Position numbers and translations under genes: made by a program. DNA of 64,000 nucleotides from positions 26,124,723-26,188,722 of the forward strand of contig CM075103.1 of NCBI GenBank assembly GCA_037576195.1. The letters are read 5' to 3'. Positions 1-12,980 of the stretch are shown here, piece after piece. The DNA comes from Phytoseiulus persimilis (lineage: Eukaryota > Arthropoda > Arachnida > Mesostigmata > Phytoseiidae). Every line of letters starts with the position of its first letter. The first letter of the stretch is position 1. The notes under the pieces are model-generated. The model was not told the origin of the DNA. It ran no database searches and saw nothing but the letters and a program-made list of their open reading frames with translations.

Positions 1-1827
1 AAGGTACGAGAAGCCGCCATTGCGTGGCTCATCCCTTTGCCCCTCAAACTAAGTTCCGATGTTTTGACGCAATTTCCTTGCGATCCCAGATGGGCGCCAA
101 ATAGCGAAGGACGTTCGGTAGGACTGACGAAACTGACGTCCGAGGATTCGCGGATCGGCACAGTTGTGTTGTTGCTTGAAAACCGCTCGATTACTCGAAT
201 ATGGCCTGGAATCCTGATATCGGGTCGTAGAACGCCCAATGCTGATGGTTCAGACGGATTTCCCGCCAGAGATCATCCTGTCGAAGGAGCGCCGCTTCGC
301 TACCAGGAAAGTAACGACGCGTCGAAAGTGCTCCCAAATTGCAGGGGAGGGTTGCAGCGAGTGATTTCGGGCCATTTCAAAGCTGGCTAGAAGAGTTACA
401 GAACGAAGCAGCGGTTCCGCCGACTCCCGAATTTCCAGGACGGCAACCTTGATATTTCCTCCAGTTCGCCTCGTAGTGTGCGCTCTGGGATTGTTATCAA
501 TGCAGGAACGATTCCATTTCTCCTTGGTCGTCAAAGCTCACACAGGAACTCGATCATGAGAGATGGAACTCTTTCGTTCCGACAGTTACCCGCAACTCGT
601 TCTAGGGGAGGCAAAAGGAGGATTTCACGACGCTCAGGAACGCACACGTTGCTCAAGGCCACTTCAGACTGGATAAGCACTTCGAGTCTAGTTCTCTTAA
701 CGGTCACGATCAATCCGTATGATTTCGAAGTCTCAGTTGCCGCAACTTCGCTGATGGCAGCGAGATAGCCGCGCTGGTGTCACAATCTCCGCTCGATTCT
801 CCCTCAGCAAGGAAGCGCAGGATCAGATCAGACACCAAGCGATAGCGCCGATCGAATATGCAGCAATCCCCGGCTAAGTCCACGCAGTGGAAGAGACCAA
901 GAGCCTTGTTGAGGAATCTGCATCCCGCTCCGTGTCGCAACATCCAGTTTGATGAAAGGTGGCGAAAATACTTCACCCTCTGTAGTAGCTGAACACTTCC
1001 TCCACTGTCACGAGCCTTAACCGAGCGATGCCTCTTGAGAAACTCATGCCCTTCCGCTTGCCCCGAGCCGCGTTTAGCATTCCTCACCTCTTGCATGTCC
1101 CTCTTATCATTCCGAACCGGCGTCGGGAGTCCTTGATCTCCTTCCCTTCGCAGAATGTTTCTTTCCATGCAGAAACCGAGCCTTCTTCCCTCCAAGACAT
1201 TCAGTGCTCTTTTTGGCTTTCACTTCCCAGCGCCGACGCGGCGCGTTTGGCATCGCCCGGCTTCTCGGCCTTGCGGTGAATGTCAGACGTGCAATCCTTG
1301 CACAACACTTATTTCTGTGGAACTGGTGTAGGGATGACAGGGAAAAAGCCGAGCGACGCATAAATATTTGTGGGCTCGAAAGTAAGTCATCCCCCATTCC
1401 TGGCCACAGCTGTGGTGCGCAGCTCTGCAAGTGGCAAGTTTCGCTCCACCTTTCCGCACAGTTTTCGCTTGAAGCCTCTGAATGGAGACGGTAAGCATCG
1501 ATAATTGTTGTCCACTCAATCAAAGATAACAGACACACGCTGGAGGGGTTCTAAGCCGTCGCGAGCCTCCAGCTTGAACGACATCAATTCATCCGATGAC
1601 CTGCCCCTTGGCCCGGAAGTTGCTGCACGCCTCGCCTTCCCTCGAAGAGTCCCACGCAATCGAATCGAACTCGCTGGAGGGCTTCGAGGACTCCTTAGAT
1701 CTAAATGCATCGTCTAAAGAGTTGCGTCGAAACGTTCCTTATCGCCGAGCTTTAAGCGCTCGTTCGGCCCGTTCGATGTCGTTCACGATTTATCTCGCCG
1801 TAAAACGCCTGCGGCTGCGGAGGGTGT

Positions 1828-1844
1828 GGGGGGGGGGGGGGGGG
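1828..1844. repeat. G17 homopolymer
   Basis: Uninterrupted run of 17 G on the plus strand, preceded by a G-rich stretch. It is a likely G-quadruplex former and a likely sequencing trouble spot. Confidence 0.95.
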
Positions 1845-2189
1845 AAGAACATCTCTTGCTCCTCGCCCTCTTAGTGAGTGCCTTCCCAGAGTGATTAGAG
1901 GCTTGCTTCTCGTCTGAGGCTGCGTTGGCTTACGGAAGTCGAGCCATTGTCGTTACACTTTTCATTCTCTGTTCGGGACCGAATCTGATCGATTACGCGG
2001 CTCGTCTCCAGCCGTAAGGTAGCATAGAGAGTTTGGACGCCGCTGTCGACGGAGGAACGCCGCAAAGGAAGGAAGGTCGCGACCCGAGACGGTGCGAACA
2101 TCTCCTCGCTCGAACCACAACAATCAGTCCACGACGTTGTGCGGTGCGGCCAGATACGATTTTGGGCGGGTCGAAGTAATTTTCGAGTT

Positions 2190-2212
2190 TTTTTTTATTT
2201 TTTATTTTTTTT
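2190..2212. repeat. T-rich tract
   Basis: Runs of T broken only by single A's, following GAG. If read on the minus strand it is an A-rich tract, which could be a relic of a poly(A) tail, but no element body was recognised next to it. Confidence 0.8.
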
Positions 2213-3459
2213 CCATCATTCCAATCTCATTTTCGTCGTACAGTTCTCATTCTGTCTTCTTCCCTGAATGTGTTTCGAAATCATTGACTCAGGTGCTCTC
2301 ATGGTGGATATCGTTCCGAATGGAGTCTACGATGTATAAGACGTCTGTTCCTAGGCTCTTCGTTTGAATATCACCCACGACGCTGAGCCGGGCCGATTCC
2401 GTCCATTCTTGGTTTGAAAAACCGACGCGCTTCTCTCTCAGCTCAACAAACTGAAACTCAAGGCGTGAAAAGGATGTCATCCTTCCCGAGTCGCAGTCCC
2501 ACTCTGAGAAACTACATCGACATCAAAGGGTCGTACCTCTGATCTACCGCGACCTCCATTCTAAACGGTCCACAGCATGAGTGAATACGGTACGGAAGGA
2601 AAAAATATTTCAAGGGAGAGTTCAGATAGAGAAGCCTTGGGAATGGAAGACGGAAGAAAAAATGAATAAGAAACTGCGACTGTGCGTCGCAGCTCCTACT
2701 GTCAGAACGGGACTTTTGTCAGTAACGTGGCATCGTCTCTTCAGCACTTTCTCTTCCGGAAACCGAGACGCATAATATGGAGGCGGTGAAAAAAACAATC
2801 GGCCTCGTGCGTTCTAAAATCTAGCGACATCCGGATCGAGGAGGGATGGTGGGGAAAAGTTTTCACGGCCGGATGAACGCCAGCGACGAGACTTCGCCTA
2901 CAACGAAGCGTTTATTTGTCTGGTTTCGGAACGGTCTGGAGTTTTCGTATTTTTCAACTACTTTCCTCGGCGGCAGAAATGTCAATTTTCGCGACGGAAG
3001 GGGCTCCCCCGCGGGGCTCCCGAACAGGGGGTTCGCCGCGCTCGGAATCCATGAACGAAATTGGACGGAGCAAGGGAGATCGGGATTTCTACCCGCAACT
3101 TCAGAGCATACGGCTGCGAAAACGCGCTGTCGCGACCGAGATCGTTGGAAAACTGTCGCAGAGTTGGAAGATCCATCATAAAACGTTGGAGCGGACCCGT
3201 ACAGTTTACCGAGTACACCTCATCATCTGGCACGCATTGACCAGGATCCGTTGACGGTCATTAAAAGTACCTGGACCGCCGAGATCCGATCGGGTTTATG
3301 AGCTGTTTACTGGTATGCGATTTAAGCAAGCGTCTGGCGGAGTCCTCCGATCTTTGGAAGGGTATTGACAGCTTTCTGCCCCGGGACCACGAACGGAAGG
3401 ACCATATTTCATCCTGAATTCATAACAAACACCGTTCCCACACAAACCGACACGGGGAA

Positions 3460-5620
3460 GCTTGTGGAAGGGCCAGATATCACAACATCTTGGTACTAAA
3501 GGCACCTCAGCTCGACGAGAGAGTGGACTATTTGGCATGATAAACACCGCGTTCATCCGGCCGCATCGAGTTGGCAACCGATTTCAACGGCCGCTTCCGA
3601 AGCGCCACGACCTCTCTATGGGACTTTCTTCTCGCCCGGTGTGCGGAGCTCGATCTGGCCGGAACTTTTGACGAGCCTTGTCCCGAGAAACTCAGTTTCA
3701 AGCGTCGTCCGACTCGCTTGGGCACACTTTGGATGTCACATGGTTTCCTTCATTGCTTCAGGGTCCATTGACTCGAATGATTCCAGATAGAAGCCTTGAG
3801 CGGGAAAGTGTTCAGCACTTCAACTTGTTGAAGCGGAGCAGGGACCAGCTACAGAGCGAGCGTGGCGGCAGTGACCTCCTACACTGTTCTCGAGAAGCCG
3901 AACGGGAGGGAGCACACGGTGGGGATACACGTCGGTGATTCGACTCGTTCCGATTGAGCTTCCAACATGGATTCATGACTTGAACTCTTCGCGGAAAACC
4001 GATGATGTATCAGCCGAGGTCAATGCATCAAAGTCGGCGGCCGTCGCCGGGGCGGACCAACGCGTCATGGAGGCATCAAACACTGCACCTAATCAATCAT
4101 CCGAGTTTTTGCTTGCACTCAAGTAGTCTTGGCCTGCACTTCGAGTTGTTTGACTAATGTCGGAAGCAAACTCGGACCCGGGTTCCGGAGGGAAGAAGCA
4201 TTAGGGGCATCTGGAACTCCTGGCGAAATGTGGATCGTTGGACGTTGCAACCCAGCGTACAGAGAAGAAAACGGGGGAGTTCCGTGGAAATATCAGGTCG
4301 ACGGGGCGGTTTCGGGGGAAAGGGCAAATGCCGAGCTCAGGTCGGGACAGCCGAAAAACCCTGGATCAGTTGTTCCCTCCACGAAGGGAGATGTTGCCCC
4401 GGGTCCCGAGCGGGCCGGGTTCCGATGACGCGTGGTCTGATTCCCCGCTCTGGGGAATATCGTATCTCTCTATCCTGGAAATGCCGTTTGAATGGCTTCC
4501 GCCGACCGTGGAAGGCTGGCGGCTCATCCCGGCGAACACAGCCTGCTCGCCATTGGGGGAGATCTTTTGCCGGTTGACTCGAAAGGTCGAGGAGAGAGAA
4601 TGCGGTGGTCCCTGTTTACTTTGTTCTTCCTCTAATGAGCACACGTGACTTCCACACATAGTTATGGGCCGACTGATTGTTCACTACTAGCGCGCTTCCT
4701 TCGTTCCTCTCCACACGATCCCTGTCGCCTACCTCACGCGACTACTGGGTCGATACGCGCTGATAAATGTTCGAGAGTGAATGTTCCGTACGACTCCCTG
4801 TTCACCGATATCAGGAGAAGGGACGAGTCTCCGCAGTGCCATCCGCGCGGGCTGCGGGAACGCTTTCCGAAGGAGGATGGCATCCTTCGGGATCCGAGCA
4901 AAGCTCTGTTCCGTGATCTAAATGTGTCGGTCGGTGAAACGTCTTCCTGGTTGCTGAGAACTTTCACACGACGTTCGGTTTGACCCCACCCGCTCATGCG
5001 ATCCGAGGCTGGATTGAGTCCGAGCTGTGGCAGCACAGGCGGAACCATGCCCCGAACTGTTCGGAACGGATTCCCACTGTTGTGATGTCATAATGTAAAC
5101 GTGCCAGAGGCGCTCGAACCAACTCGCGTAGCTCACCATCTTGGATCCCCAGCTCCACTTCGCAATACAGCCTCTGGCGCTGGGCCGGAGTCAGGAGGCG
5201 AGGAGATCCGACTGCTCGTGTTGACGATTTCAAAAGCACGACAACGAAGAATCACGCGGAACGTTTTCTCTCTGGCGGGACGATGCCTAATGAAGGAATA
5301 AGCGGCTTTGTTTATGCTGAGCGGACTGGAATTTTGATTCTGGTTCAAGACGGCGCAGCAGCGATGAGGAAGTTATTTAGAAAGTCAGCTGTCGGCAGGC
5401 GCGGCCAACTCGTCTTTCAAGAAAAGGAAAACTGCGCGAGCAAACATTTTCGAGCCCGAGGTACAAACAGCGATGACTGAGAGACATCAGACAGTCTTTC
5501 AAACAATCCACCTGTGGTCTCTGCTAATCTGGGCTTCGGCTTTCCAACGCGTTCGGTCTGCAGCGGAATCTCGGGAAGAACGATATACGATGGAAGAACT
5601 CTGAGCTCCCGCTCGGATCT
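3460..5620 (+). mobile_element. Decayed non-LTR retrotransposon (LINE): endonuclease and start of reverse transcriptase
   Basis: An APE-type endonuclease tail is readable in pieces. ATDFNGRFR at about 3574-3600 matches the GDFNA-type catalytic motif. A stretch resembling the conserved TF..R...  segment lies near 3680-3710. TLDVTW at 3726-3743 matches the STxDVT motif. ESVQHFN near 3805-3825 stands where SDHNLI normally lies; the catalytic His position is kept but the Asp is not. A degraded linker follows to about 4650. Around 5260-5480 the frame CLMKE, then MPNEGISGFVYAERTGILILVQ, resembles the RT segment that normally reads like CLxxGxFPxxWKxAxLVLI. A faint AFD-like region near 5560 follows. 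There are several frame changes and stops, so the copy is old and dead. The spacing of EN and RT suggests an R1/jockey-like clade, but the clade call is tentative. Confidence 0.55.
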
Positions 5621-7639
5621 GACGCGGAAACGCTAAATAATCCGATGATTAGGAACGTAGGAGTCGATGCCTCGAGCGTGCTTTTCCGGTAATGACGTCA
5701 AGTTTCGACGAAACTTTCCCTTCTTGCTCTGAACACGTATTTCGATGGCGTCTTCACGTCGCTGGCGTCGAGGATAGAGTTGTTAAGTACCGGCGCAAAT
5801 GTTGTTACGCCGAGCCGATTCCTCCCCGCTACCTCAAAAATATTTGGAGGATCTTCTGAAGCCGACCGAGACGTGATCGGGACCGAGACCGGATGACTCG
5901 GGTTTGAGAGTGAGACTCTCGCCGCAACCCGATTTAGAGCGGGTGTTCTTCGCAACGGTCGTCCCGACCGCCGTGGGACCGCGCGCGTCGTACTTACTCT
6001 TCTCTCAAACGTCTCCGTGCTTGGGAGCATATGATAGGACACGCGCTTGTCCTGATTGGGTAACCTATGCTAATTGAAGGAGCCACCACTGAACTGCTGG
6101 GGCCCTCATTGAGTACACAGATTAGATGGGACCGCAGGAGCAGTGAGTCAATCCTGGCGCCAGAGTGCAGAGCGATGCTCCATCACTGCCTCAGCGCTCG
6201 CCACTGACGGATCGACATCGAACGGAGGAGATTTTCGATCGAGACTCATCCGCAAATCCGGAAATCGCTCCGCGTTCGTCGGGAAACCCCCATCACGGGA
6301 TTCAGGCTGCCCTCGGGCGACGAAAATTTCGGGGCTCTGCGGGGAACACTGGATTGAAATTAAGGGAATAACTGGGATCCGAGGTTCCTCTCTCTGATGT
6401 CCCATCGGACCTGGATGGATTCACTCACCCCCCGGGAACGAGCCACGAAATACTCGCCCGCACATTCCGAACGCTTCCTGACAGGAGAAGGTCTTTGTGA
6501 ACCGTGAGAGAAGCTTCTATGCAGCGTCGTTTTTCATTCTGTCGCCCTCGGCCCGACTGACGGTGAGAACTCCAGCGATGACGTTCAAACCTGTGGATAC
6601 GCCGGAGATACGAGAGTTCAATTTACAGGACTGCGGTCGCAGACCAAGTTCGTCGCCGAATATTAGCGAATGAAAATGATACGGAACTAGGCGAGAGATG
6701 GGCCGTCAACGTCGAATTCCCGAGACCAGTGGAACAATGTTCCGTTCGAACACACGCTAATCCGCGTCGGGTAAGAGATTTGATCCCAAGTATCGCGGGG
6801 CCACCGTTCGAATTGGAGAATGCTCGGAGAAGTACTGTTTGTTTCTCTGCGATCTCGCGGAATTTCCTCCCTGCGACTCGAAGATTCGTCCAGCGATTCT
6901 TTCAAAGAGGCAAGACGAGGCACAAAGGAACGAGAATTCGTCTCTTGGTCAGGGAGAGGAACGGATTCTTCTCCTGAAGACTCTTCCTGGACCTGGGTCG
7001 CAGCAACGGTGGAGGCGGTCGATGAGTGTTGCAAGTATCGTTCTTCGATGATGCGGACGTCTAGCCTCGAACCGTTGACGGATTAGCAAGTATTGTTGTT
7101 TCGCAGGCAAAGCCCTCATGACGATCTGCCCAGCCCTGGAATTCGACTGGCCAAACCGCGTGTCTTCGCAAAACGGCCGTTCTCTGATTACCTTGCGACC
7201 ACAAATATTCGATGTTCAAGTCGACTCCTGAGAGAAAAGTTGAGCACGCTGCCCTTTCCAGGTGAAATCGTTTCCGGCCATTCGTGCCCTGGTGATGATT
7301 GGGTCCTTGCGGACGTAACTCAGCACCAGGGGGAGGAACGGAACTGTCGTCACTGCTTTATGACGCCAAAACTCACCCCCGTCGATCTGCGGTTACAACC
7401 CCCCGCCGATTCGAGCGGTCTATCCGGTCACGCGGAGTCGGGGGCGTGGGTTCCGTGTCAGCGGGGAGCACTGATTGTAGGGAGAGGGAGGGGGGCAACG
7501 TATCGCGAACCCCAACGACCGGAGCTCGGATCTCATCGAACCTAACCTTGCTCGCCCCCGGCTGTCGCCAAGTCTTCAGCAGCCAGTCTGAAGGACAAAA
7601 CTCTCCCCCACGATGCTCATCGTCGGTCTGAGATGATTT
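5621..7639. other. Stretch between two LINE relics
   Basis: No motif was recognised. A minus-strand Ser/Glu-rich frame at 6687-7034 lacks an ATG start. This DNA may be an insertion that split one LINE, or the boundary between two. Confidence 0.5.
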
Positions 7640-8860
7640 CCGGAACGGAGTGTTCACCGGGCCCGTAGACCTCGGTGTTCAGAACAATCGGTCTAGCTGT
7701 TCCACCGAGGTGATCCGCGCAAACCGAAGCATCCTTGGAGAACGTCTTGTTATTACCCTGATAAAGGATTCAGCAACCCGGGCGCCTCCATTCGTTCCCC
7801 ATACGTTACCGGCCGCTCAGCTCATTCAAGATTATTCCACCAGCTCTGTATCTCAACCGTTACGCATTTGCATGGATAAGGCTGCTGAGAAACCTCTCCG
7901 TACACAACAGAGTGGAGCTTGTGCACGATGGCCACGACTCCGATTGGCTGGATACCACCGCAGGTATTAAACGGAGCTGGCCGTTGAGCGGCGTACTGCT
8001 ATCGACTCATTTCTCTGTTTTGGCGGATCGCCCGATGCATACAGACGTCGGCTCCCGGATTTGGATGAGAGGTGACTTTCGGAGCGTGCCAGGTCTCCTC
8101 CTCGTGGATGATGCCGTACTACTGGCGGAGAATCGAACTGGCAACTTTCACCCAACGTTGATAAACGAAACTTCGGATCCTGGAAATATGACTCCAAGTT
8201 CCTCTACCAGGAGTGATCGGTTCCTCAACGGCAAGATTCTTGCCGTCACGTGACGCTGTCTGCTCTCTGGCTGCAGGCGACCACGAACCCATTTCATTGG
8301 ACCGGATCCCAATCGTACGGGATCCAAATCAGGATCATCATTAGGTCAAGGTCAGGCATGCCAACGGAATTCGAGACACAGTAGATCTGTAGAATCGAGC
8401 GACTTGGACGCAATCAACTCAAGATGATGCGATTCCAACAGAATTGCTTGCATTATCGGCCGGGCACCGTTCGCACCAACCGGCCTCCGTCACAGGCTCC
8501 GTTCGTTCCTCCAGTATCGTGATAAATGGTGAAACGTATGCACTTCTGGTGGGAACCAAGTACCCAACGCAATCTCTCGGTTCGCGGTCCGGGAACAGCT
8601 TGAGCTACCGGGTCTTCAAGGGTCAGAGGGAAAAAGGGAGGGCGGCCATCAAAAGGCTGCCGAGTGACTGGAGCCTCAGTGACGAGATTAATTCTGCGTT
8701 TATCGGAATTTGTATCAAGACGCAGTCACGAATACGCCCCCCGTGCGCTCAGACCCGTATATTAATGTATTTCCCATAATGGCGGATCTCACTCGCTCAA
8801 CGAATTTGGAAGAAGCTGCTCGGAGAATGATCGATTCCTCACTCACCTAAGAACGTCTCC
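7640..8860 (+). mobile_element. Decayed LINE reverse-transcriptase core and thumb
   Basis: One plus-strand frame reads IRLLRNLSVHNRVELVHDG near 7880-7925, then DWLDTTAGIKRSWPLSGVLL at about 7940-8000, which is the family's TxGIKQGCPLSP motif with substitutions. GLLLVDDAVLLAENR follows at about 8092-8137, where LVDD (8101-8112) replaces the usual (F/Y)ADD catalytic box. Upstream, FVPHTLPAAQLI near 7790-7830 is in the place of the first palm motif, whose aspartate region is not intact. Downstream, SIVINGETYALLVGTKY near 8510-8565 fits the post-RT thumb (the segment often ending KYLG). The frame is interrupted in several places. This may be the 3' part of the same element as the LINE at 3.46-5.62 kb, separated by about 2 kb, or a second copy. 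Confidence 0.65.
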
Positions 8861-10819
8861 CTCTCTGACAACAAACCCTCAGGCACTTTTGCCGGACCCA
8901 GTCAGTAAACAATGTGTTGAGCGATTTGCGATAAGTGTACTCAAGTAGAGAACGGGCTGTACATCTGGATTGCTCCGGGTGCGACTCGAGCTGTTTCCGC
9001 GAACAACACGAGGAATTCTCGCGGAGCCTGGAGTGGGCGTCGGACGATTCATGATTTCAGTGAGCTCAAAACAATCCGTCAAGAGGATTTACTCTCCACC
9101 GATTCCCGCTGAAGTTCAAATAGTCCCCGTTCTGAGAACCTTCGCAGCTCACGTAGAGATATTCTGGCGGAGCTCCTGGTCGGCAGCATCGGAGGGACGG
9201 CGGAGCTTTCATTTGTTCCCAGCATTGGACTTACGTCGCTCGAACTGACCACGATTGCCAAATAACTTCCCCGGAAATGTGACTCGTGTCCTCTTCCTCA
9301 GCTCGGGAATGCCCTGATAGGGAAATAAGTTGTGTGCCATCTCGAAGAAGCATCATCACTCGGTGCGTGTTGTCCGACACTGCCTCAGCAGGGAAAAAAC
9401 GGAAATCCCTGCAGTCTACGTGGTCCCCGCCGTGGAATTAGGCTGGGAGCTTCATTTCCTCATTTCCTGAGACCCTGATCCATCAATCCAGAATTCAGAC
9501 GAATGCTGCGGATTATATATGCGACCCAGGATCGGCCTGGAAGTCTACGGATGATCGTCCCGCAAGGAGGGCCTCGCTCCTTGATATTCTACTTTGGTCG
9601 GGAAGCCAACACGCTCTAGAGCTCCTACAGCGGGACCGGGCGCTCTTTTTCCTAGGACTGATGTCCATTCCAGCTCGTTTTCGACTCGTGGAATGTTTCG
9701 TCGAATAATTCACGCCTCCGGCGCCTCGGGGAGTGGGTCGACGTGAGAACTCGAAGGTACACGAGAGACTACGGGTGGGTTGTCCAACGAATCAGATGCC
9801 CAACCTCGGACGAGATAATTAACGCGAACGGTGGCTGAATTTACAGCAAAATAAGGAGTGAGCAAAATACTGCGCGGCGGAACTTTGGGGCGCTCCGCGC
9901 CTCTAATAGTGCTCTATTGCATAATCTGGACGAGCGGTTTCGGAGCGAGAGCGATCCGCGAGACTCGTTAGCAAATTGTTGGTTTGTCGCCGAAAATAGA
10001 GTCGGCGCCTTGATTGCAAAGCCATCACCATCTTCTGTTCTCGCCAAGTGGGCGAACCTCAATCGGTCTTGAGCGGGCCCATCATTATCGATATCAAAGG
10101 AGTCGTCGTCCTGCCGGAATTGTCCTATTTCTCCTAAGGGTCCGCCTTAATTTACTCCGCGCCGAGATCCAGCGAGAAATGTGCGATATTTTTTTATGAG
10201 GCCCTTGGAACTACAAATACGAGCAGGAATTCCTGCCTCGGACGTCAGGTGCCCAGGGTATGAGACAGGCTTCGGTGGGGAGGTTCTCTCAGCTCGATAT
10301 AACACAAACTCGAAATTTCTAAAAAAGGGATGTGTTGGATCCGTGCCAGAAGCTGATTCGAATCTCCCGATTCAGGTGTTCGAGGAGGATTGAGTTATCC
10401 TAAGGAAATGATATTCATCATTCAAACTCCTCTTTGGCATGGGTCGGATCATTGCGAGGAACTTCCGCGTTCCTCGGCCCCGTCGCAAACATTCTTGATG
10501 TCACGAGGAAGCAACATACTCTGCTCCTCATCGACTCCCCGCGAGAATTCCTCTCTCATCCTCCAGCTCGTCCAGCTTGGACGGAACTCTTCAAGCTCCT
10601 TCCAACGTTCAGCCTCCTCTGGCGCGGGAGAGCTCGATGCGAAAGGAGACTGAGCGCGATTGATTTACTTGCATTATCTAACGTTTCCCGCTGACGAACA
10701 TCGAGAATTTGCATTGATAGAGGCGTTTATTCCTTCCATTCGAGGGAGATAGCGGAACGCGTACGAACGCCTTGTGTACGAGACGACTTCGGTCCAAATG
10801 TACAGCGACAAAGCTAGCG
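8861..10819. other. Stretch without a recognised feature
   Basis: Short frames only. No repeat, RNA gene or transposon motif was recognised. Confidence 0.6.
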
Positions 10820-12980
10820 GCTTGCTATTATCATAATGTCATTGTCACGCGACGGCACTTTCCAGATTCGATTTCGACAATGATTGGCCACGCTTGTCCG
10901 GACGGATGCTCGCCTTGATGGCGTGCAGTCCGAATGCGGAAGTGTGTAACCAACATGAGTATCTGCTGCCCGACGTTGGGCTCGACTACAACAGCCCCGA
11001 GTTGATTTCCTCGATACAGCGACCCTCGTGAGAGTGGTTTGGCCAGCCCTCTCGCGCATGACTGTGGGCATGATACTTCGGTTCGGCACGAGTGCACGCT
11101 GTCCCCTGGTTCCTGATGACGAGTCACGTGAAGGAACATCGGGCTCACCAGGATGCTTCCTGGTGAAACCACGAACATCAAGAGACCAGGGGCGCCATAA
11201 TGTCCAACTCAATTGAGGTTATTCCTGGTTAAGCGCAGCTCCTGATGAGCGAACGCCATATCTCCTGCTCATCCCTACTTGTTGAGAGTGGGCGGAGAAA
11301 TACCAGCGACTCCATTCCGTGTGAAACCAGGAGTACTCAGGTGATTTCCATTAGGATCCATTAAGAACGCGCGAGGGAATAGGGCGAATTTGAACATCCG
11401 CCAAAAGCAGAAGTTGCGAATCAGAGCGAGTCCCTGAGCTCATAACTCATTTGAATCTACGCGAAAATGGAGCGGACAACCCTATGAATCGATTCCTGAA
11501 CCAAGTCACATTCGTATGGATCGAAAAGGTCCGTTCCGTGAGGCCTCCCGGGAGATCGCTGCGATCGTCGGAGGAGAGCCAGGTGAACGTTTACTGAACT
11601 CATGATCAGTAGGAGTCCTGGATCCTGTTTGGCGAGATGAGCCGATTTCGGAACCAGCTGTTCGGTCCACCCTCGCCGGAGTTCACGACCTCTACCGCAG
11701 ATTCTGGCGCCCAAGATGAGTTTACCAGGAAACTGCTCCGCAGGAAACTCGCTCGAAAAGTGAATCTGTCGGAATCGGCGCAGGTCGGGAGGAAACGAAG
11801 GAATTTCCGGCGATGCATAGAAGCCCGGGTGGATTCGCAGAACCCGAGCTCGGCCGAGCGATGTTATTGTTTCGATGGAAGAGTGCTCCTCATCGAAACC
11901 CACTCGTGCATTGGTCTCTACTGGAGCGGTCGAACGATTTTCTTGCGACCAGTCGCTTTCACATCATAGGTCGCACCGCTCGGCGACAGCTGTTGAGGGA
12001 GCAGAATCTCCGAGGGGGGATTCGATGCCCGTTGTCGCGCCGAAGTTTTTCCCCGTTTTCAGCCGGAGCGCCCATCCAAGTTGGGCGAAGCCAGCAGCGA
12101 CTCGAGCAGACCGAGAAAGAACTCTCAGCTATTCGCGTATCTGGCTGTTCCACTTGACACGAATCGCTTCAGGCTCAACGCCAATACGAGCGGCAACTCC
12201 ATAATCCCCTCTTTCCGATTCATCTCCTCGGAGCTGTTCCCTCTGCCAGTATCGGATTCTTACCTCTGGAAATCTGATAACTCCATCCGATCCCAGAAGA
12301 CCTCAATGCCAACCAATTCCCGATTGGGATCGCTCCCGAAACTGTGTAGAAAGCGCTTCAGGGAAACCACTCGAGGAGCCACGTGGGCGCTCTTCTCTGG
12401 ACCATCGGCATATCCCTCGGAACCGACGGAAACATGCTCGGTGGGTCACTGGAGGAGAGCTGGTTCTTTTATTCTCTAGCTGCGAAGGTTAGATACAGAA
12501 CCCCTGGTCGGGAAGCCGACCAACCCCGGGAAGGCTTTCTCGACAGCGGCGATGCTCCGGAATGATTGCTCGGAGGCAGCCGAGCTGACGGAAAGCGAGT
12601 GTACTGGGCCTTGAAAAGAAAATCGAGCGCTGCGGATATCCATTTCCTTCCCGAATCGCAGGAAACTTCCTGAACCACTCGAGACTTAATGCAATTTAGG
12701 AGGGCCTTGTTAGCATACCCCGCTCCGAACTCTCCTCGTGAAATCCTCGTCGGAACATCTTGCATTGTGAGTAAAGATGAGGACGCATCGACAACGACCG
12801 CCGAGACTGCTCTCGGACCTGGTCCTGACAGAACAGGTGATCCACGGGGTTTCGAACCACAGTTCCTTGTTTGCAGCCCCATGACACACGCTGAGGATGG
12901 AGAGCAACGGATAATCGTACACGTCTAGGAGCTGCAGGGAAAAACGTGCGCAATTTTTACTTCTATCGAACGTGACCACT
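10820..12980 (-). mobile_element. BEL/Pao retroelement fossil: RT, RNase H region and integrase N-terminus in order
   Basis: Three stretches on the minus strand resemble BEL/Pao pol in the right order and spacing. An RT segment (about 12,980-12,550) has a VVVDASSS-like start. A possible RNase H/linker lies near 11,600-11,800. An integrase zinc-binding stretch lies at about 11,130-10,830, with a TARHQGE-like His motif. Many breaks separate them, so the copy is ancient and non-functional. No LTRs were recognised at either end. Family assignment is by motif reading only. Confidence 0.5.

Larger units (their letters stand above)
1..3459. other. Stretch without a recognised gene
   Basis: Many short frames on both strands but none with recognisable motifs. 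It contains the G17 run at 1828 and the T-rich tract at 2190. A minus-strand frame at 710-1195 is open for 161 codons but was not recognised. If the receptor gene is intact this is distal intron. Confidence 0.6.
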
